Position numbers and translations under genes: made by a program. 64,000 nucleotides of DNA. It comes from Roridomyces roridus (Eukaryota; Basidiomycota; Agaricomycetes; Agaricales; Mycenaceae). The DNA lies in contig JARKIF010000112.1 in assembly GCA_029378245.1 (NCBI GenBank), positions 1 to 64,000 on the forward strand, read 5' to 3'. The notes under the pieces were generated by a model, which was not told the origin of the DNA, searched no databases, and saw nothing but the letters and a program-made list of their open reading frames with translations. Below, one piece after another: positions 1 to 11,230 of the stretch; position 1 is the stretch's first letter; each line of letters starts with the position of its first letter.

Positions 1-24
1 AAAGTAATACGCAGCTCCCAAGTA

Positions 25-443
25 TCAAGACTCGGTCCTCGTGTAGGAAAAGACTCCTCCGTATTCGCTGGCTTCAACCAACCGATCCTCGATGTCCGGC
101 TCGAAGGGTGCACCGGTAAAGAAGAACGACACGTCTGCGAGGGAAGGGAAAGAGCTATCGAACTCGTCGGGATCCTCGTCAAGAGATTCGGCCATCTCGG
201 CCGCAAGGGGACAGTTCCGGAACCAATCATCCGGGGAGTCCATGGTGCAATCGACGTAGAAAGTCAGAGAATGAAGCTCTCGAAGGACGATCGGTGGGGT
301 GATGTGAGTGCAGGGAGGGTACGTGAACAGCTCAAAATAGAACGAATTATAACCCAAGAATTCAATTCTAAGGGTTTCGAGCGATGGGGTGAGGTGTAGA
401 AACGGAACGAGAGTATCCGGGCACCAAGCCGCAATTTCTATGC
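25..443 (-). pseudogene. 3' part of a split F-box gene
   Basis: The minus strand is open from about 443 to a TGA at 25-27. It encodes an acidic C-terminal segment with LRR-like phrasing, including 'EIAAWCPDT' and 'TPSLETLRIEF'. No start codon or N-terminal half belongs to it here: at about 444 the coding signal stops where repeat unit B begins. The missing N-terminal half is very probably the F-box frame at 5533-6893 on the same strand, which ends at 'RSRFLLKSLIL', the residues that usually precede such an 'EIAAW' phrase in agaricomycete F-box proteins. I infer one ancestral gene split by the 444-5532 insertion. The alternative is an independent gene fragment. Confidence 0.55.
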
Positions 444-612
444 GTGTAGTACTGATGAGCTTGCGACATCAGCACTGATTCTTGTGACAGCGGAGTGACA
501 CATGATTTGTGATCCGCACCTTCTCTCATCACACCACGACCATCTGCCAGCACTTCGTGCAATGCAGCATGTACGTCGACGAATCCACCCTCCAAGACCT
601 CCCAAACTTTTC
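444..612 (+). repeat. Direct repeat B, copy 1
   Basis: This 169-bp sequence starts GTGTAGTACTGATGAGC and recurs at 5105-5273, apparently identical by eye. It forms the left boundary of the DNA that interrupts the F-box gene. Both copies open a unit that ends in direct repeat A, so B looks like the 5' end of a repeated element. Confidence 0.85.
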
Positions 613-1014
613 TCTGGCTACATTTGCTCTGCTTTCTCTCGTTTTCACCGCTGGGAACTACCTTTCATACCCCTTTTCCTTCCGGATACACTTGCCTCAC
701 CCAGATCTCGTGCTTCCAATTGGACAACCTAGATAACTGGCAGTTGGGACTAGGGTGAGCTCTACTGGTCCTATAACCCTCTATTTGCTTTGCCACCCGT
801 GTTCCTTTCGATCACCGCTGTACAGCATCAGACCATCACTTGCTGTCGAATGTACCACATCCCTCGCTGTCGGTCAATCTCGTTCCTATGTCAACGGTCT
901 CACTCCCCCGGCTCATCAAACTGGTCTGTGCCCCTGAGCACTGGATTGCTGTCCGCCTCCCCGGCTATCGGCTTCTCCTTCCCGGATATTCACCCATTCA
1001 TATTCATAATTCAC

Positions 1015-1745
1015 GACCATGCCCTCGGGCGCTGGATTGTTATCGTTTCTTCCTCCGCTTTCGAACGCGTTGAGTTCCGAGGCATCAAGTTCGCATCTCA
1101 TTTGTATGCATCCATGCCCTCGAGCGCTGGATTGTTTCTTCCCCCGCTTTCGAGCGTGTCGAGTTCCGAAGCATCAAGTTCACATGCCATCATTCGTATG
1201 CATCCATGCCCTCGAGCGCTGGATTGTTTCTTCCTCCGCTTTCAAATGCCTTGAGTTCTGAAGCATCAAGTTCACACGTCATTCGTATGCATCCATGCCC
1301 TCGAGCGCTGGATTGTTTCTTCCCCCGCTTTCGAGCGCGTCGAGTTCCGAAGCATCAAGTTCACATGTCATTCGTATGCATCCATGCCCTCGAGCGCTGG
1401 ATTGTTTCTTCCCCCGTTTTCGAGCGCGTCGAGTTCCGAAGCATCAAGTTCACATGTCATTCGTATGCATCCATGCCCTCGAGCGCTGGATGAGTTCCGA
1501 AGCATCAAGTTCACGTGTCATTCGTATGCATCCATGCCCTCGAGCGCTGGATTGTTTCTTCCTCCGCTTTCGAACGTGTTGAGTTCTGAAGCATCAAGTT
1601 CACATTTCATTCATATGAATCCATGCTCTTGAGCGCTGGAGTGTTTCTTGCTCCGTTATCAAACACGTTGAGTCCTAGGCATCAAGTTGCCATTTCATTG
1701 GTATGCATCCATGCCCTCGAGCGCTGGATTGCCTTCTTTCTCTGC
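1015..1745 (+). repeat. Minisatellite, about 9 copies of an 88-95 bp unit
   Basis: The phrase 'atgccctcgagcgctgg' or a close variant starts at 1019, 1114, 1206, 1295, 1384, 1473, 1534, 1623 and 1711. Spacings are 95, 92, 89, 89, 89, 61, 89 and 88, so one unit has lost 28 bp. Central copies are nearly identical and outer ones diverge. Weaker echoes ('catccatg', 'gagttcc') continue to about 2750, suggesting an older, longer array. The unit can be read in several frames, which creates spurious repetitive peptides; I do not call it coding. Confidence 0.9.
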
Positions 1746-2877
1746 TATTGAACACCTGGAGTCTTTGTTCTTCCTGGCCTTTGGGCATGCACTCGTAACA
1801 TACATCTATGGCCTTCTTGGGTTACAACTTGGGGTTTTACAGAACGGTTATGACTACGATATGATGACGACGGATCAACCATCGGCATTCAAGCCTAGCT
1901 TGGCACTTGCTTCTCAACTTGCCCTCTTCTGCCTGCACCATGCAAGACAACTACGGCAACCCTAGTGATTTACAGGATTTATGTTACCCTCTACTCTGAG
2001 CCGACCTCCGATTTGAACATGAACTTTCACATAACGGCTGAATATAGGACTATTGTTTATCTCAGGTTCTGCACTCACGTGAAAACCAGTTTTTGCCGCA
2101 TCAACGGCGAGTTTACTATGAACTTGCAGGTTTACTCTGTTCCTCTGCTATCGAAAGCATCAACTTCCATCCTCCTTGGCCATCGAGCGCCCCTTTGGAG
2201 TATGCATCCATGTCTATCCGGCACTTAAGTGCCCGTTATCCGTCTGCTATTGAGAGCGCCGAGCTCAGTCCTCTGCTATCCAATGCATTGAGTTCCATTC
2301 TTCCTAGGCCATCCAGCGCCCTTCGGAGTACGTATTCATGTACCTACCCGCAGGATTGTCTTCTATCTCTGGTTATCGAGAACGGCGGGCTCCTTCTTTC
2401 CTTCACTGTTGTAACTTGTAGCTGTAGCACCTCGTGCCATTGAGGTTCTTCGTGTACTGCATATCCATGTCGGTGATAGGTGCCTTGTCTTCGGGGATGC
2501 GGTTCATCGACGGCTTTTGGATCGAATATTGCAATTCACAGTCCTCGCGTGTGTCATCGAAGACAATCTTTGCCATCGAAGGCATCTCCATCTGTATCGT
2601 GGAATTTCCATTTTCTCCACTTTCAAGGCATTTACATCCATGTCCTCGAGGCTCGAGTGCTCAAATTGCTCAGGCTCGTCATCGGGGACTTTGCCATCGA
2701 AGGCATTCTGCTTCCATATTCTTGGGTTGATTCGATTGCATTCATGTGCTCTCTGACTGGAATTCTCTGTGCCTCGTGTGTACACCATCCACAGGGTATC
2801 ATGCACCACTCAATTCCCCTACTCAACCCTCATGGTTCCATTGCTGAATGGGCTGCACTATTGAATGTGCCATATCC

Positions 2878-2880
<3 letters not shown>

Positions 2881-2919
<39 letters not shown>
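2881..2919 (+). repeat. 39-nt poly(A) tract
   Basis: There is an uninterrupted run of 39 A followed by CCCCC. It could be the tail of an old retroposed sequence on the plus strand, or a collapsed or expanded homopolymer. No coding sequence upstream identifies a source transcript. Confidence 0.9.
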
Positions 2920-2921
<2 letters not shown>

Positions 2922-4950
2922 CCCGACATACTGCCTGTCGTAGGGACTCTTCGTTTTATTTTTGGGTTCAGTGTCCTGATCAAGTTCGGACTTGTACTTC
3001 ATTTCTTTGATACCCCGGGTTATGCACGCAACGGCGTGTCTTCAGACCATCGAGTGTCCCGCGCTGATGGCTTCCTGCTTCAACGTTCGAAATGTTTATG
3101 CCGTATGCATATGTGTTGGGCCTTCACTCCTAGTCCATCCATTCTGTCGGGAATTCTTGGTCGTGTGGCGTGGAATCCGCCCACAGGGCAGTTTCGAGTG
3201 CGCTTCAACCTCAACTCGGGGTCCCTCTGTTGCCCTCCGCGTTCACACTTCATCTTGACCCTGGGTCGAGTCCGTGCACAGGTTGGAGGCAATTGGAGTT
3301 GCGCTTCATTGTTCAAATTTCCAGGATGCATCCTGGCTATTTCCGGTTTGAGCTCATGATCTTCCTCAACCCGGATGTAGGGCCGTTATCCACATTTGTC
3401 CTCTCTTCTCCGTGTGAGCACGAGGATTAGGTATCCAAGTGCCTCGTTTCTTCATATCGTCGTCTATGTCTGGACTCGTGGGTTGTAGAGAGCTCCTCCA
3501 GTTTCTCACTCCATGGGTAAATGTAATCTGCTGAGGCAGCACTCGTTCGGATGCCTATCCAGTCACTGCTCCTTTCTTGGGGCGCCGTCATCCCAGACCC
3601 TGTCTAAGGTTTTTCGCGGCAGGTCCATTGCACTTGGATGCAATTGGAGGTCACTGCCATTTGTCCCCTTCGCTTTCAACGTCCTGTCCCAGGCTACTTC
3701 TCTGTATTTCGAGGTTGCTTCAAATTCGGTTCACATGGATCTGGATCTGCATTCAATCTTGCTTCAATGGCTCCCAGTAACATTCCCCATACATCATTGA
3801 CTTAGTGGCAATGCCTTGTTCATCGAGGATATCATCCTTCTACGGAGTGGTCTTTCTTATGGATTCATCCCGAAATCCCGCTCGTGGTGCCGTTGATTGC
3901 TCGGAAAACAGACATCATTGTCTCCCACCGAGATGACTGGGCTCATTCCGTGTCACGCGGTTCTCGGTTTACTTATTTCCGTGCCTTCCTCATCGTCATC
4001 TACCATTTTTATTCCGGTCGGCTATTCCCCGGCTAATTCGAACTGGAACCATCACAACGAGTCTTGATTTCGTTGCAGATTCGCTTCAAGGGGGGCTCAG
4101 TAACTCGGGATTTCTCTATTCAATTTGCTCAAAGCACGTTTCTGAATCTTTCGGTGGATTCCAGGGCAGAGACCCAGTCCCATTTGCCTCTACAGATTGT
4201 GTTTTTGGATCATACCCTTCCGGGAGTCACCACCTACTCCGGGACTCCCTAGCAATCTGGATTCCAAATAGGCCTGTGTATTCACTACCAGGGCCCGGGT
4301 GTCGTGTCTTGCTTCAGAGTGCGGTAGCATTCTTGCTGTGTTTCATTTGTGCCAATCAGCGAAACAACTGGTTCAAAGTTTGGATATCACTGTGGTGGTT
4401 TATGCCTTCTTGATTTCGTCTTCGATTTCCGGGTAGCTTACTGCTGAGAAGCCCATCGTGGGGAGTGGCAACGGTCCAGGGCACAATTTCGCTATTCTAG
4501 GCGTCCTTCATCCTTTCGGATCTGGATCATCCATCCACCGCCTCCCTCATTTATCGGTTCGGGACCAGGGTTCAAAGTTATCACCAGTCACCTCTCTGAA
4601 AACCCTTTCTCCCCACAATTCGAGCTTGGATCAAGGAGAACTTTCTTCAATGTTCTTCCACCTATGTTCCACTCACATATGATCAACTTCGCCACTAATC
4701 CTTATGCGTCAAATCGGCTTCTGCATTGGAACTGCCCCCTTCCTTCTCCGAACTAAGACACGTAATTCGTGCAATTCAGCCTCCAGCTTCAAGCCCCAAA
4801 AGAATTGGCAACACTGACAAGTTCTCTACTCTGTTGGACTCAAGTTCGGGTTGCCATGATCTGACACGGATCGATGATTCAATTCTTCGCCGCTTAATTG
4901 CTGGGTTAGCCGTGGGCGTTGGTGATGCCCTCGTCTGGCGTCTTCGTTCT

Positions 4951-5103
4951 GGGTTCATTCTCACGCCTCACCATCGCCCTACGACCTGGAGATCAGCGGT
5001 TCGGGAAGTTGAACCTTCCGCTGCTCCTCCACCCCCACACGAATATATGTGGCTGCCCTCAAGTTCAATTCGATTCCCAGACGCAAATGAAGCGCAGAAC
5101 AAG
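4951..5103 (+). repeat. Direct repeat A, copy 1
   Basis: This 153-bp sequence recurs at 5380-5532 with a single noticed difference. It ends in 'gcgcagaacaag' and is directly followed by repeat B copy 2, so two B...A units abut head to tail. Confidence 0.85.
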
Positions 5104-5104
5104 A

Positions 5105-5532
5105 GTGTAGTACTGATGAGCTTGCGACATCAGCACTGATTCTTGTGACAGCGGAGTGACACATGATTTGTGATCCGCACCTTCTCTCATCACACCACGA
5201 CCATCTGCCAGCACTTCGTGCAATGCAGCATGTACGTCGACGAATCCACCCTCCAAGACCTCCCAAACTTTTCCCCGCCCGCCCTCGCCTTCAAAACTGA
5301 GGTCTCAAGTACATCACATGTCAATTTGCTTCATCTTTTCAAGGGCCCGTGGGGCAGCACACAGGTAGGGTGGTGGTTGGGGTTCATTCTCACGCCTCAC
5401 CATCGCCCTACGACCTGGAGATCAGCGGTTCGGGAAGTTGAACCTTCCGCTGCTCCTCCACCCCCACACAAATATATGTGGCTGCCCTCAAGTTCAATTC
5501 GATTCCCAGACGCAAATGAAGCGCAGAACAAG
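5105..5532 (+). repeat. Second, internally deleted B...A unit (428 bp)
   Basis: Repeat B (5105-5273), 106 bp of private sequence and repeat A (5380-5532) make a short unit with the same ends as the 4.66-kb unit 444-5104. Short and long copies with shared ends resemble a non-autonomous deletion derivative beside its parent, but the ends show neither clear terminal inverted repeats nor TG...CA termini, so the class is unknown. Confidence 0.6.
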
Positions 5533-6746
5533 ATGAGACTTTTGAGCAGGAACCGAGATCGATGATGGAGATTGGGCAGAGCAGACGGCGAGATTTGGGT
5601 TGCCCAGATCCCCAGTTCTGTGAGGCTGGGTAATGTCAACGCCGCGAGCAAAGGCGCAGGATCGACACCCTCCCAAGTGCAAACTGTCAAAATCTTCAGA
5701 CGAGGCAATGCTGTTGCATGGGAGAAGGGTGGTGCCACCGTGCCCTGCACATCAGCACAGAGAAGAATTCTGCACTCTTCTAGACAAGCTCCTGCTAGAA
5801 GAACGGATGCCGCCGTGCTGACATCGATCCGGAGGTACAAGATCAACACGGTCAGCTGCGACCATGCGATGGAAGATGGTCGTGGATCTAACGGCGAGTT
5901 ACGGCACCACAGACATAACCTCCTCAAATGCGACGCGGTCTTGAACATGTTTAGATCGATGGGAGTGGCATCCTCGCCGTCGAGGCTCAGCTCGAACGAC
6001 GTGAGCATGGGGAATTTCCGCCGATGGGTCCACAAGTCGGATACCTCGTCGAGGGAGTCCACTGTCAGATGCAAACGGCGTATTCTGTCTCGAGCACGGA
6101 TGATGTGACGGAACAGAGTAGTAAGCGAGTACGGGCGCGATGCAAAGTGCGTTGCGTCGAGATGTATGTCGAGAGGAATGGTGCCGGTACATTGAAAGAA
6201 ACGACGAAGATCGGTCCTTGAAGGCAGGCATGCGGGCTCGTGGACGTGGATGTGATTCCAAAGCCGCGCGTCCGAAAGACACACGGTGCGCCATCCGGAT
6301 GATATATGGGCGAGAAGAAGGGGGGCTCGTGTCGCGTCGAAGATTGAGTAATTTCTGAATTGCAACGCGTCGTTGCGACACATGAGGAAGATCTCGCTGA
6401 GAAGCTCGCTGGGGATGATGCGAATGGAGGAAAGCGCGCGCTTGAGACCTGCCACGAGCTGTTTACACGAGCTCCGGCGATGCTGAAGTTCGTAGAGGGC
6501 TTTTTCGGCGGCATGGACCTCGTCGTCCAGCTGCGAGAGGTCCGATGACACAGCGGCTGGCATCTGGCTGTCTGTAGCAGTCACATTGCGTCGGCATTGC
6601 TGAAGTTCGAGAAGAGTTGTAGCAGTTGCGTAGATTTGACCGTCGAGGTCGGAAAGGGAGGAGGCGATGATCATTCTCATCTCTCGCGCCTGGCTTTCGG
6701 TGGGTGGCTCATTGCTTTCGATGATCTCCTCCAGCTCCTTCTTCAT
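5533..6746 (-). pseudogene. 5' part of a classical F-box gene
   Basis: The likely start is the ATG at 6746 (MKKELEEIIESNEPPTES), because agaricomycete F-box proteins usually begin with this 'ESN-PPT' phrase; the frame stays open upstream to 6893. A heptad-rich coiled coil with 'LDGQIYATATTLLELQQ' precedes the F-box ('IRIIPSELLSEIFLMC'), followed by 'HISSGWRTVCLSDARLW' and LRR-like repeats up to 'FLLKSLIL'. Such proteins are expected to bind Skp1 through the F-box and present substrates to an SCF ubiquitin ligase. After 5533 the frame runs into repeat A and ends at 5397 with an unrelated glycine-rich tail. The continuation is probably at 25-443. A chimeric truncated protein could still be made. 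Confidence 0.7.
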
Positions 6747-6937
6747 GTCTGTCCGAACTGAGTACGACACGCGGGAACAAAAGGAGATGCGACGCACTGG
6801 GTGGGACGAGGGAAGATGAGGGCAGGAAGCAAGAGACGCGCTGTGACGCGGTGATGTGATATCAAGCTCCTTTTGGAAGACACGACTAGCCAAACAGATA
6901 CAAGCATTTGCGACGCGTGGTCAAGTATTCTACCAGA

Positions 6938-6993
6938 TATAGTATTCTAAACATTGGGCCTGATAATTATTTACCAATGTTTAGAATACTATA
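6938..6993. repeat. Perfect 20-bp inverted repeat with 16-nt loop
   Basis: Arms 6938-6957 (ATAGTATTCTAAACATTGG core) and 6974-6993 are exact reverse complements. The hairpin lies about 45 bp upstream of the open F-box frame and 190 bp upstream of its likely start. It may be a tiny foldback element or a regulatory hairpin. Confidence 0.85.
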
Positions 6994-6999
6994 GAAAAT

Positions 7000-9330
7000 C
7001 GCTCTATCTCCGCCCAAAAAAGTTGTGAATTGCCTGTATCACGGAAGCCCTCCATCAGACTTTTATCAAATTGCTTGCGGCCCCAAACAAGCCCGAACAA
7101 GCTCGAAAAAGGCCAAACAAGCCCGCAAGCTCACAAGTTTGCAAGTCTATGTCCAGAATCCACAAGGTCGGCCGTTCGAGTCAGTGGGACCACATTATTT
7201 TCCATTTTTCTTTAGGTTCCCAGGTGTGTACGGATGCGGAAAAAATACTAGGGGGCGCAGTTTTCCGTCTAACAGTTGCTGAAAGGCCACCACAGCCATA
7301 ATTATCATTTACCAGGGCGCAAAAGATTCGTCACCTCTGCGACTCGAACCTGGGAGCTCCGATACAAGGCCACAAGCCGGAACAAGGGCCAAAAGTTCGC
7401 AAGCAAAATGCTATTTTGCTGATGTCACCCGGTTTGCACCCGGTCGTTTTTCAGCGTACTTACTCTCTCATACGCATCAATCTCAGCACGCTCGACCGTG
7501 AACAAGTCGATATCGCGCGCATCACGCCACTGATTTACCGTTCATCCAAGTTCACGAGTGAGGCTGGAAGGGCGCCTGCGCCCCTCGTATGGTTGTATCG
7601 TTCCGCTTCTTCGTAAGGTTCGCGCATGTTGTGAGGTTGTGCGCGCAGCGCACAACCGAGATCATTTTTCCGCATGGTCCTCTCGGCCCTCGGCCGACGC
7701 GTCCACGCCCTCACACAAACTGCTTCGGAAGCGCCCCATGGGCGCTGATCTCATATGATCATCGTGCATCCTCTTCTCAATCCACCCGCAACGTAAAAAC
7801 TGTAAGACTTGATTTTACGAGGCGGCCACGCATCGATTCCGGATATTCAAATTTCAAAGTAAAAAATACATTCTCTAACTAATTTTACTGTTTGTGCGCC
7901 ACCGGCCCCACGTCCTCGACGCTAACTTCTAAGGGCAAGACTCGCCCGGTTGCTCATGTCGGAAATCATGTAAAGCCCTGAGGAATCAGTTGCACGGAAT
8001 ACTTAGGACAAGCGAAGGCCAAACACTCGCCTTAGAAGATGTGCACTGCAAAATCTACCTCCTCTCCAGCGCGCCGCTGAATCGCTTGGAGGCTCTTCGT
8101 GCTCCTCATCAGAAGATGCGTCTAGAAACGGACGGTCAGCGTTTCCTGTGCAGGGCATGTGAGTGAGGTCTCACCGGGTGTGCACAGAGGGGGAAGAACA
8201 TCTTCCTGAGCCGAGTCGGAAATAACGGCGGGGCCGCAGGGCCTCGGACCAATCGTGAGGGAGATCGCAGCCGGAGGGTCTACTGCGCGCAACACAATTT
8301 CAAATCAGGAACAAGGGATGGCGGCATTGCACCACCACGTACCTTCGCAAGCACCACCCCGAGTATCCCAGATGGCAAACTCACCGAAATCCCCGTGGCA
8401 TCCTGCGGATTCTCGCCCACGCAATCCGTATGGGGTTCCAAATTGAGCGGAGGGCTCCGTGGCGGCGTAAGACCGCCAGTCGAGCCCTTTGCAGCAGCAA
8501 CGACTGCTTTGGCGCCGAGATTGTGGTGTGTTCGATCTGGACATGTTCATAAGTCTTCGCAGCTAGCTGAATCGGCGAGGCTCACGGGTCGGGCGCATTG
8601 GGCAGAACGGCGGGTAGGGGAGGCTCATGTAATGGGGCAGGTGGAGGGAGAGAAGGCGAATCAACTAGCAGCGATGGAGTATTTATGCAACGCCGGGCGG
8701 CTGACATTCCGGGCAGGGATCTGCCACGTGATGCACTGAACCTCACGAGATCAAAGTTTGATTTCGTGAGGTTTCCGCAGCCGAAGGACTTCTTTCGTCG
8801 TGGCCATCAACCTTACACTGATGGCCATCAACCTCACGCCGATGGCCATCAACCTCACGGAAACACGGAACAATACAACCATACGCGCGCGTGTATAACC
8901 CAGGCTGGAATCCGAACACCCTCGGCATCCTACCCTCCAGTGTAAGTGGATCCGCCTAACCGGTGGGCCGTGCGCCGTAAGTAATCACAGTTCCGCGTCA
9001 AACCCCGACTGATTCGGGAGCTCACATTCTTAGCCCCGCGAAAACACCAAAGGAAACTCCCGATCGATTCAATATTTTGGATATGTTTGAACTTGAAGAC
9101 GAGATAAAGTGGCAGACTTGCATCCCGCATTACTGAAGCTGTCCGGAAAGTCGCACAGATTCACGATTCACATTACATATGAGGCATTAGCTCACATGGA
9201 GCTCTTCGAACACAGACCACGCCGCCAACCCCGAGACGACTTCCGTGACAGTCCCTCCCACGTCGCTTCTTCTTCCCAGCTATTCAGTCATGCCTTAAAG
9301 ACACGCCTAAATCCGTCTACAAGCCTTGGC
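7000..9330. other. Intergenic, no confident gene
   Basis: The 7070-7400 stretch is rich in 'acaagccc/gcaag' words and carries two tRNA B-box-like phrases, GTTCGAGTC near 7177 on the plus strand and GGTTCGAGTC near 7338 on the minus strand, without tRNA folds. At 8030-8550 the minus strand could encode an acidic peptide (DASSDEEHEEPPSDSAARW) after a 53-nt intron, but no start or family is evident. A hairpin and a short tandem repeat lie at 8740-8860. Confidence 0.4.
8741..8860. repeat. 15-bp hairpin followed by a 3-copy tandem repeat
   Basis: CCTCACGAGATCAAA pairs with TTTGATTTCGTGAGG over 8741-8773 with one mismatch. Three copies of a 21-22 bp unit reading 'gatggccatcaacctcac' follow at about 8800-8860. 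This resembles the end structure of small foldback elements. Confidence 0.7.
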
Positions 9331-9337
9331 AATCACC

Positions 9338-10247
9338 ATGCTCCAGCTCTTCGGTCTCGTCCTCGCATTACAGTTTGTTGCCTTCAGCCTTGCCAGCTTG
9401 CCGGCGACGCTACTTTTCCAAACTCCTGACGGATCCGCGCTCGAAAACCTCGCCGTCAGGGCCTCCTCGGAGCTTGTCGTCGCCTCCAGCCAGTCCCCCA
9501 CGCTCTTCACTTTCGATCCCATCGCGGACAACCCGACCTTGAATGGGGTAGTCACCTTCCCTGATGCCGATGGTCTCCTTGGTATAGCAGAGTACCGCCC
9601 AGATGTCTTCGCCGTCGTCGCCTGTAAAGTCAACTTCACCGCGCTCGCAGCAGTTCCGGGAACAGTGGCCATCTGGAGCGTCGATTTCTCGGACGGGGCG
9701 CCGACAGCTCGGAGAGCCGCCACGATCCCACAGGCTGGCCTCGCAAACGGATTGACTGCCGTCCCAGGCGTCCCAGACGTCGTCCTCGCCGCGGACTCAC
9801 CTTCTCACGGGCGGCGTACGTGTGTTCCTCGAGAGCGAGGCGACAAGTGTGCCTATGGGCCCCGGCGATCCCTCCCCGGCACTCGGTATCAACGGTGTAC
9901 ACGTACAGGGCGGATTTCTGTACTTCACCAATAGCCAGCGCGGCACTTTGTCGAGGACTCCGCTCGTGCCGGGTGGGCCGGTGCAGCTGCTCGGAACGGG
10001 GTCATTCGATGATTTTATCTTGGACAAGCAGGGACGCGCGTGGGTAACTAACAATCCATCGTCGCTGTCGCTCATCAGTCCGTTGAAAAACGGAAGCTTC
10101 GTGGAGGAGACGGTGGTGGATACTGTGCTCATTGACCCGAGTGCGGTGGCTTTTGGACGGATTGGGGGGAAGATGACCAAGACCCTGTTCGTCACGACGA
10201 GGGCGGGGCAGTTAGTTTCTGTGGATACGAGCGCTGAGGGTGCATGA
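9338..10247 (+). pseudogene. Secreted SMP-30/gluconolactonase-like protein, frameshifted
   Basis: The start is ATG 9338 in a CACC context, giving a hydrophobic signal peptide of about 19 residues. The frame then reads as a beta-propeller of the SMP-30/gluconolactonase-like type ('LFTFDP', 'VVTFPDADGLLGIAEYRPDVFAV', 'ANGLTAVPGVPDVVLAADS'). The first frame continues into unrelated sequence after 'VVLAADSP' near 9800. The second frame picks up in register with the family at 'LLTGGVRVFLESEATS' and runs to the TGA at 10245-10247. The usual short 'LG-V-RID' stretch between them is missing, so a small deletion of length not divisible by three has broken the gene. Family members are secreted or extracellular with unknown substrates. 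A sequencing error is possible but would have to remove several codons. Confidence 0.65.
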
Positions 10248-10269
10248 AATACGAATATTTGGAGTGGAA

Positions 10270-10314
10270 GTTTACAGCTGTTTGCATATACAATGAGACT
10301 TGTCAAAAAAAGAA
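10270..10314 (+). repeat. 45-nt inverted repeat, left copy
   Basis: GTTTACAGCTGTTTGCA through AATGAGACTTGTCAAAAAAA matches the reverse complement of about 13336-13380 at 42 of 45 positions. It lies just 3' of the SMP-30-like gene. Together the two copies bracket the retroelement remnant. Confidence 0.8.
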
Positions 10315-10597
10315 ACATATGTACATGCCAGATTGAATCAATCATACCTCACTCAATCCTCAACCAATTAACATGAAAACTATATCATTGAGAAGCGGCG
10401 AAGAAGGGCTTCAATACGGTATCTAACAACCTGCATTATTACACGCTTTAAAAATCAACCGAGTTTCATATCGGTGGGATACCACGTGATTTTGGTATGA
10501 AATTGAAGCCCTAACTCGTGGCATTAATATATTCAAGCGAATTGGTTCAGAATTGAGTGAGATATGGCCATTTCAATCTGAGATCTACATATACTCC

Positions 10598-10621
10598 TTT
10601 TTTTTTTTTTTTTTTTTTTTT
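10598..10621 (-). repeat. Poly(A) tail (24 T on plus) of the minus-strand retroelement
   Basis: A run of 24 T on the plus strand lies about 220 nt beyond the last coding position (10842) of the minus-strand RNase H/zf-RVT frame. This is where the 3' tail of a non-LTR retroelement transcript would be. Confidence 0.75.
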
Positions 10622-11230
10622 GGAGCATTATACAATGTATAGAAGTCTGCAGAAGCATTCTAGTATACATCCGCTGGTGTCACTGGAAATAAACAAACCA
10701 GTATATAAGCCGGGAAGATAATCCGCTCAGGAGGAAATGCCTTTATGCACGGTAGAACCAGTGTGGGACTCCTGCGTGTGTGTTTTAACCAATACCTTCT
10801 CTCAAGGGCAGAATACCCACTAAAACCCCCCGTATTTTAATCTAATCATCCGGCAGTGAGTCTTCATTCAGCAGGACTCCACTCCAAGTATTTAGGACCC
10901 CCTGTTTGTCAAAACTCATTGTACCAAATCTCTTTTTATCTGTCAGGATACGGTCCCTTTGGAGTGCACTATTTACTAGTTTTAACCAGCGGTTATGTAC
11001 TTCAGATTGGGTCGCAATTTTATCTGGGTTACGGATGACCCGATCAACTCTGAGATTCCAGATCAAATGCCATGCGGTTGAAACAAGGATACTAAATAGA
11101 CGATTTTTCTGAGGCATTGGCCTTCCGTTTGCTTTGAACCTAGTCAGGTTATTTCCCATCACTAGACCCCAGCTCATTGCTGGCCAGTCATTATACTTCA
11201 TGTTCCATAGTTGTTTTGTGAGTTGCCATT

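Larger units (their letters stand above)
613..4950. other. Gene-free repetitive filler of insertion unit 1
   Basis: No frame here shows recognisable protein similarity; the open frames are short and overlap on all strands. The left part holds the 89-bp minisatellite and its decayed relatives, the middle a 39-nt A tract, and 2930-4950 unique-looking sequence rich in 'ttcgg/ttcca' words. No reverse transcriptase, transposase or LTR pair was seen. Confidence 0.5.

Noticed and set aside
1019..1632. Repetitive open frames translating to 'MPSSAGLFLPPL' units
   Set aside because: They arise from the 89-bp minisatellite in several frames at once; one unit has a 28-bp deletion that shifts frame, and no start context or homologue supports a protein.
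5397..5532. Glycine-rich C-terminus of the F-box frame as a genuine protein end
   Set aside because: It is translated from repeat A, which occurs again at 4951-5103 outside any gene.
444..5532. LTR retrotransposon with B or A as LTRs
   Set aside because: The order B...A'B'...A is not LTR-internal-LTR, ends are not TG...CA, and there is no polymerase, integrase or primer-binding site.
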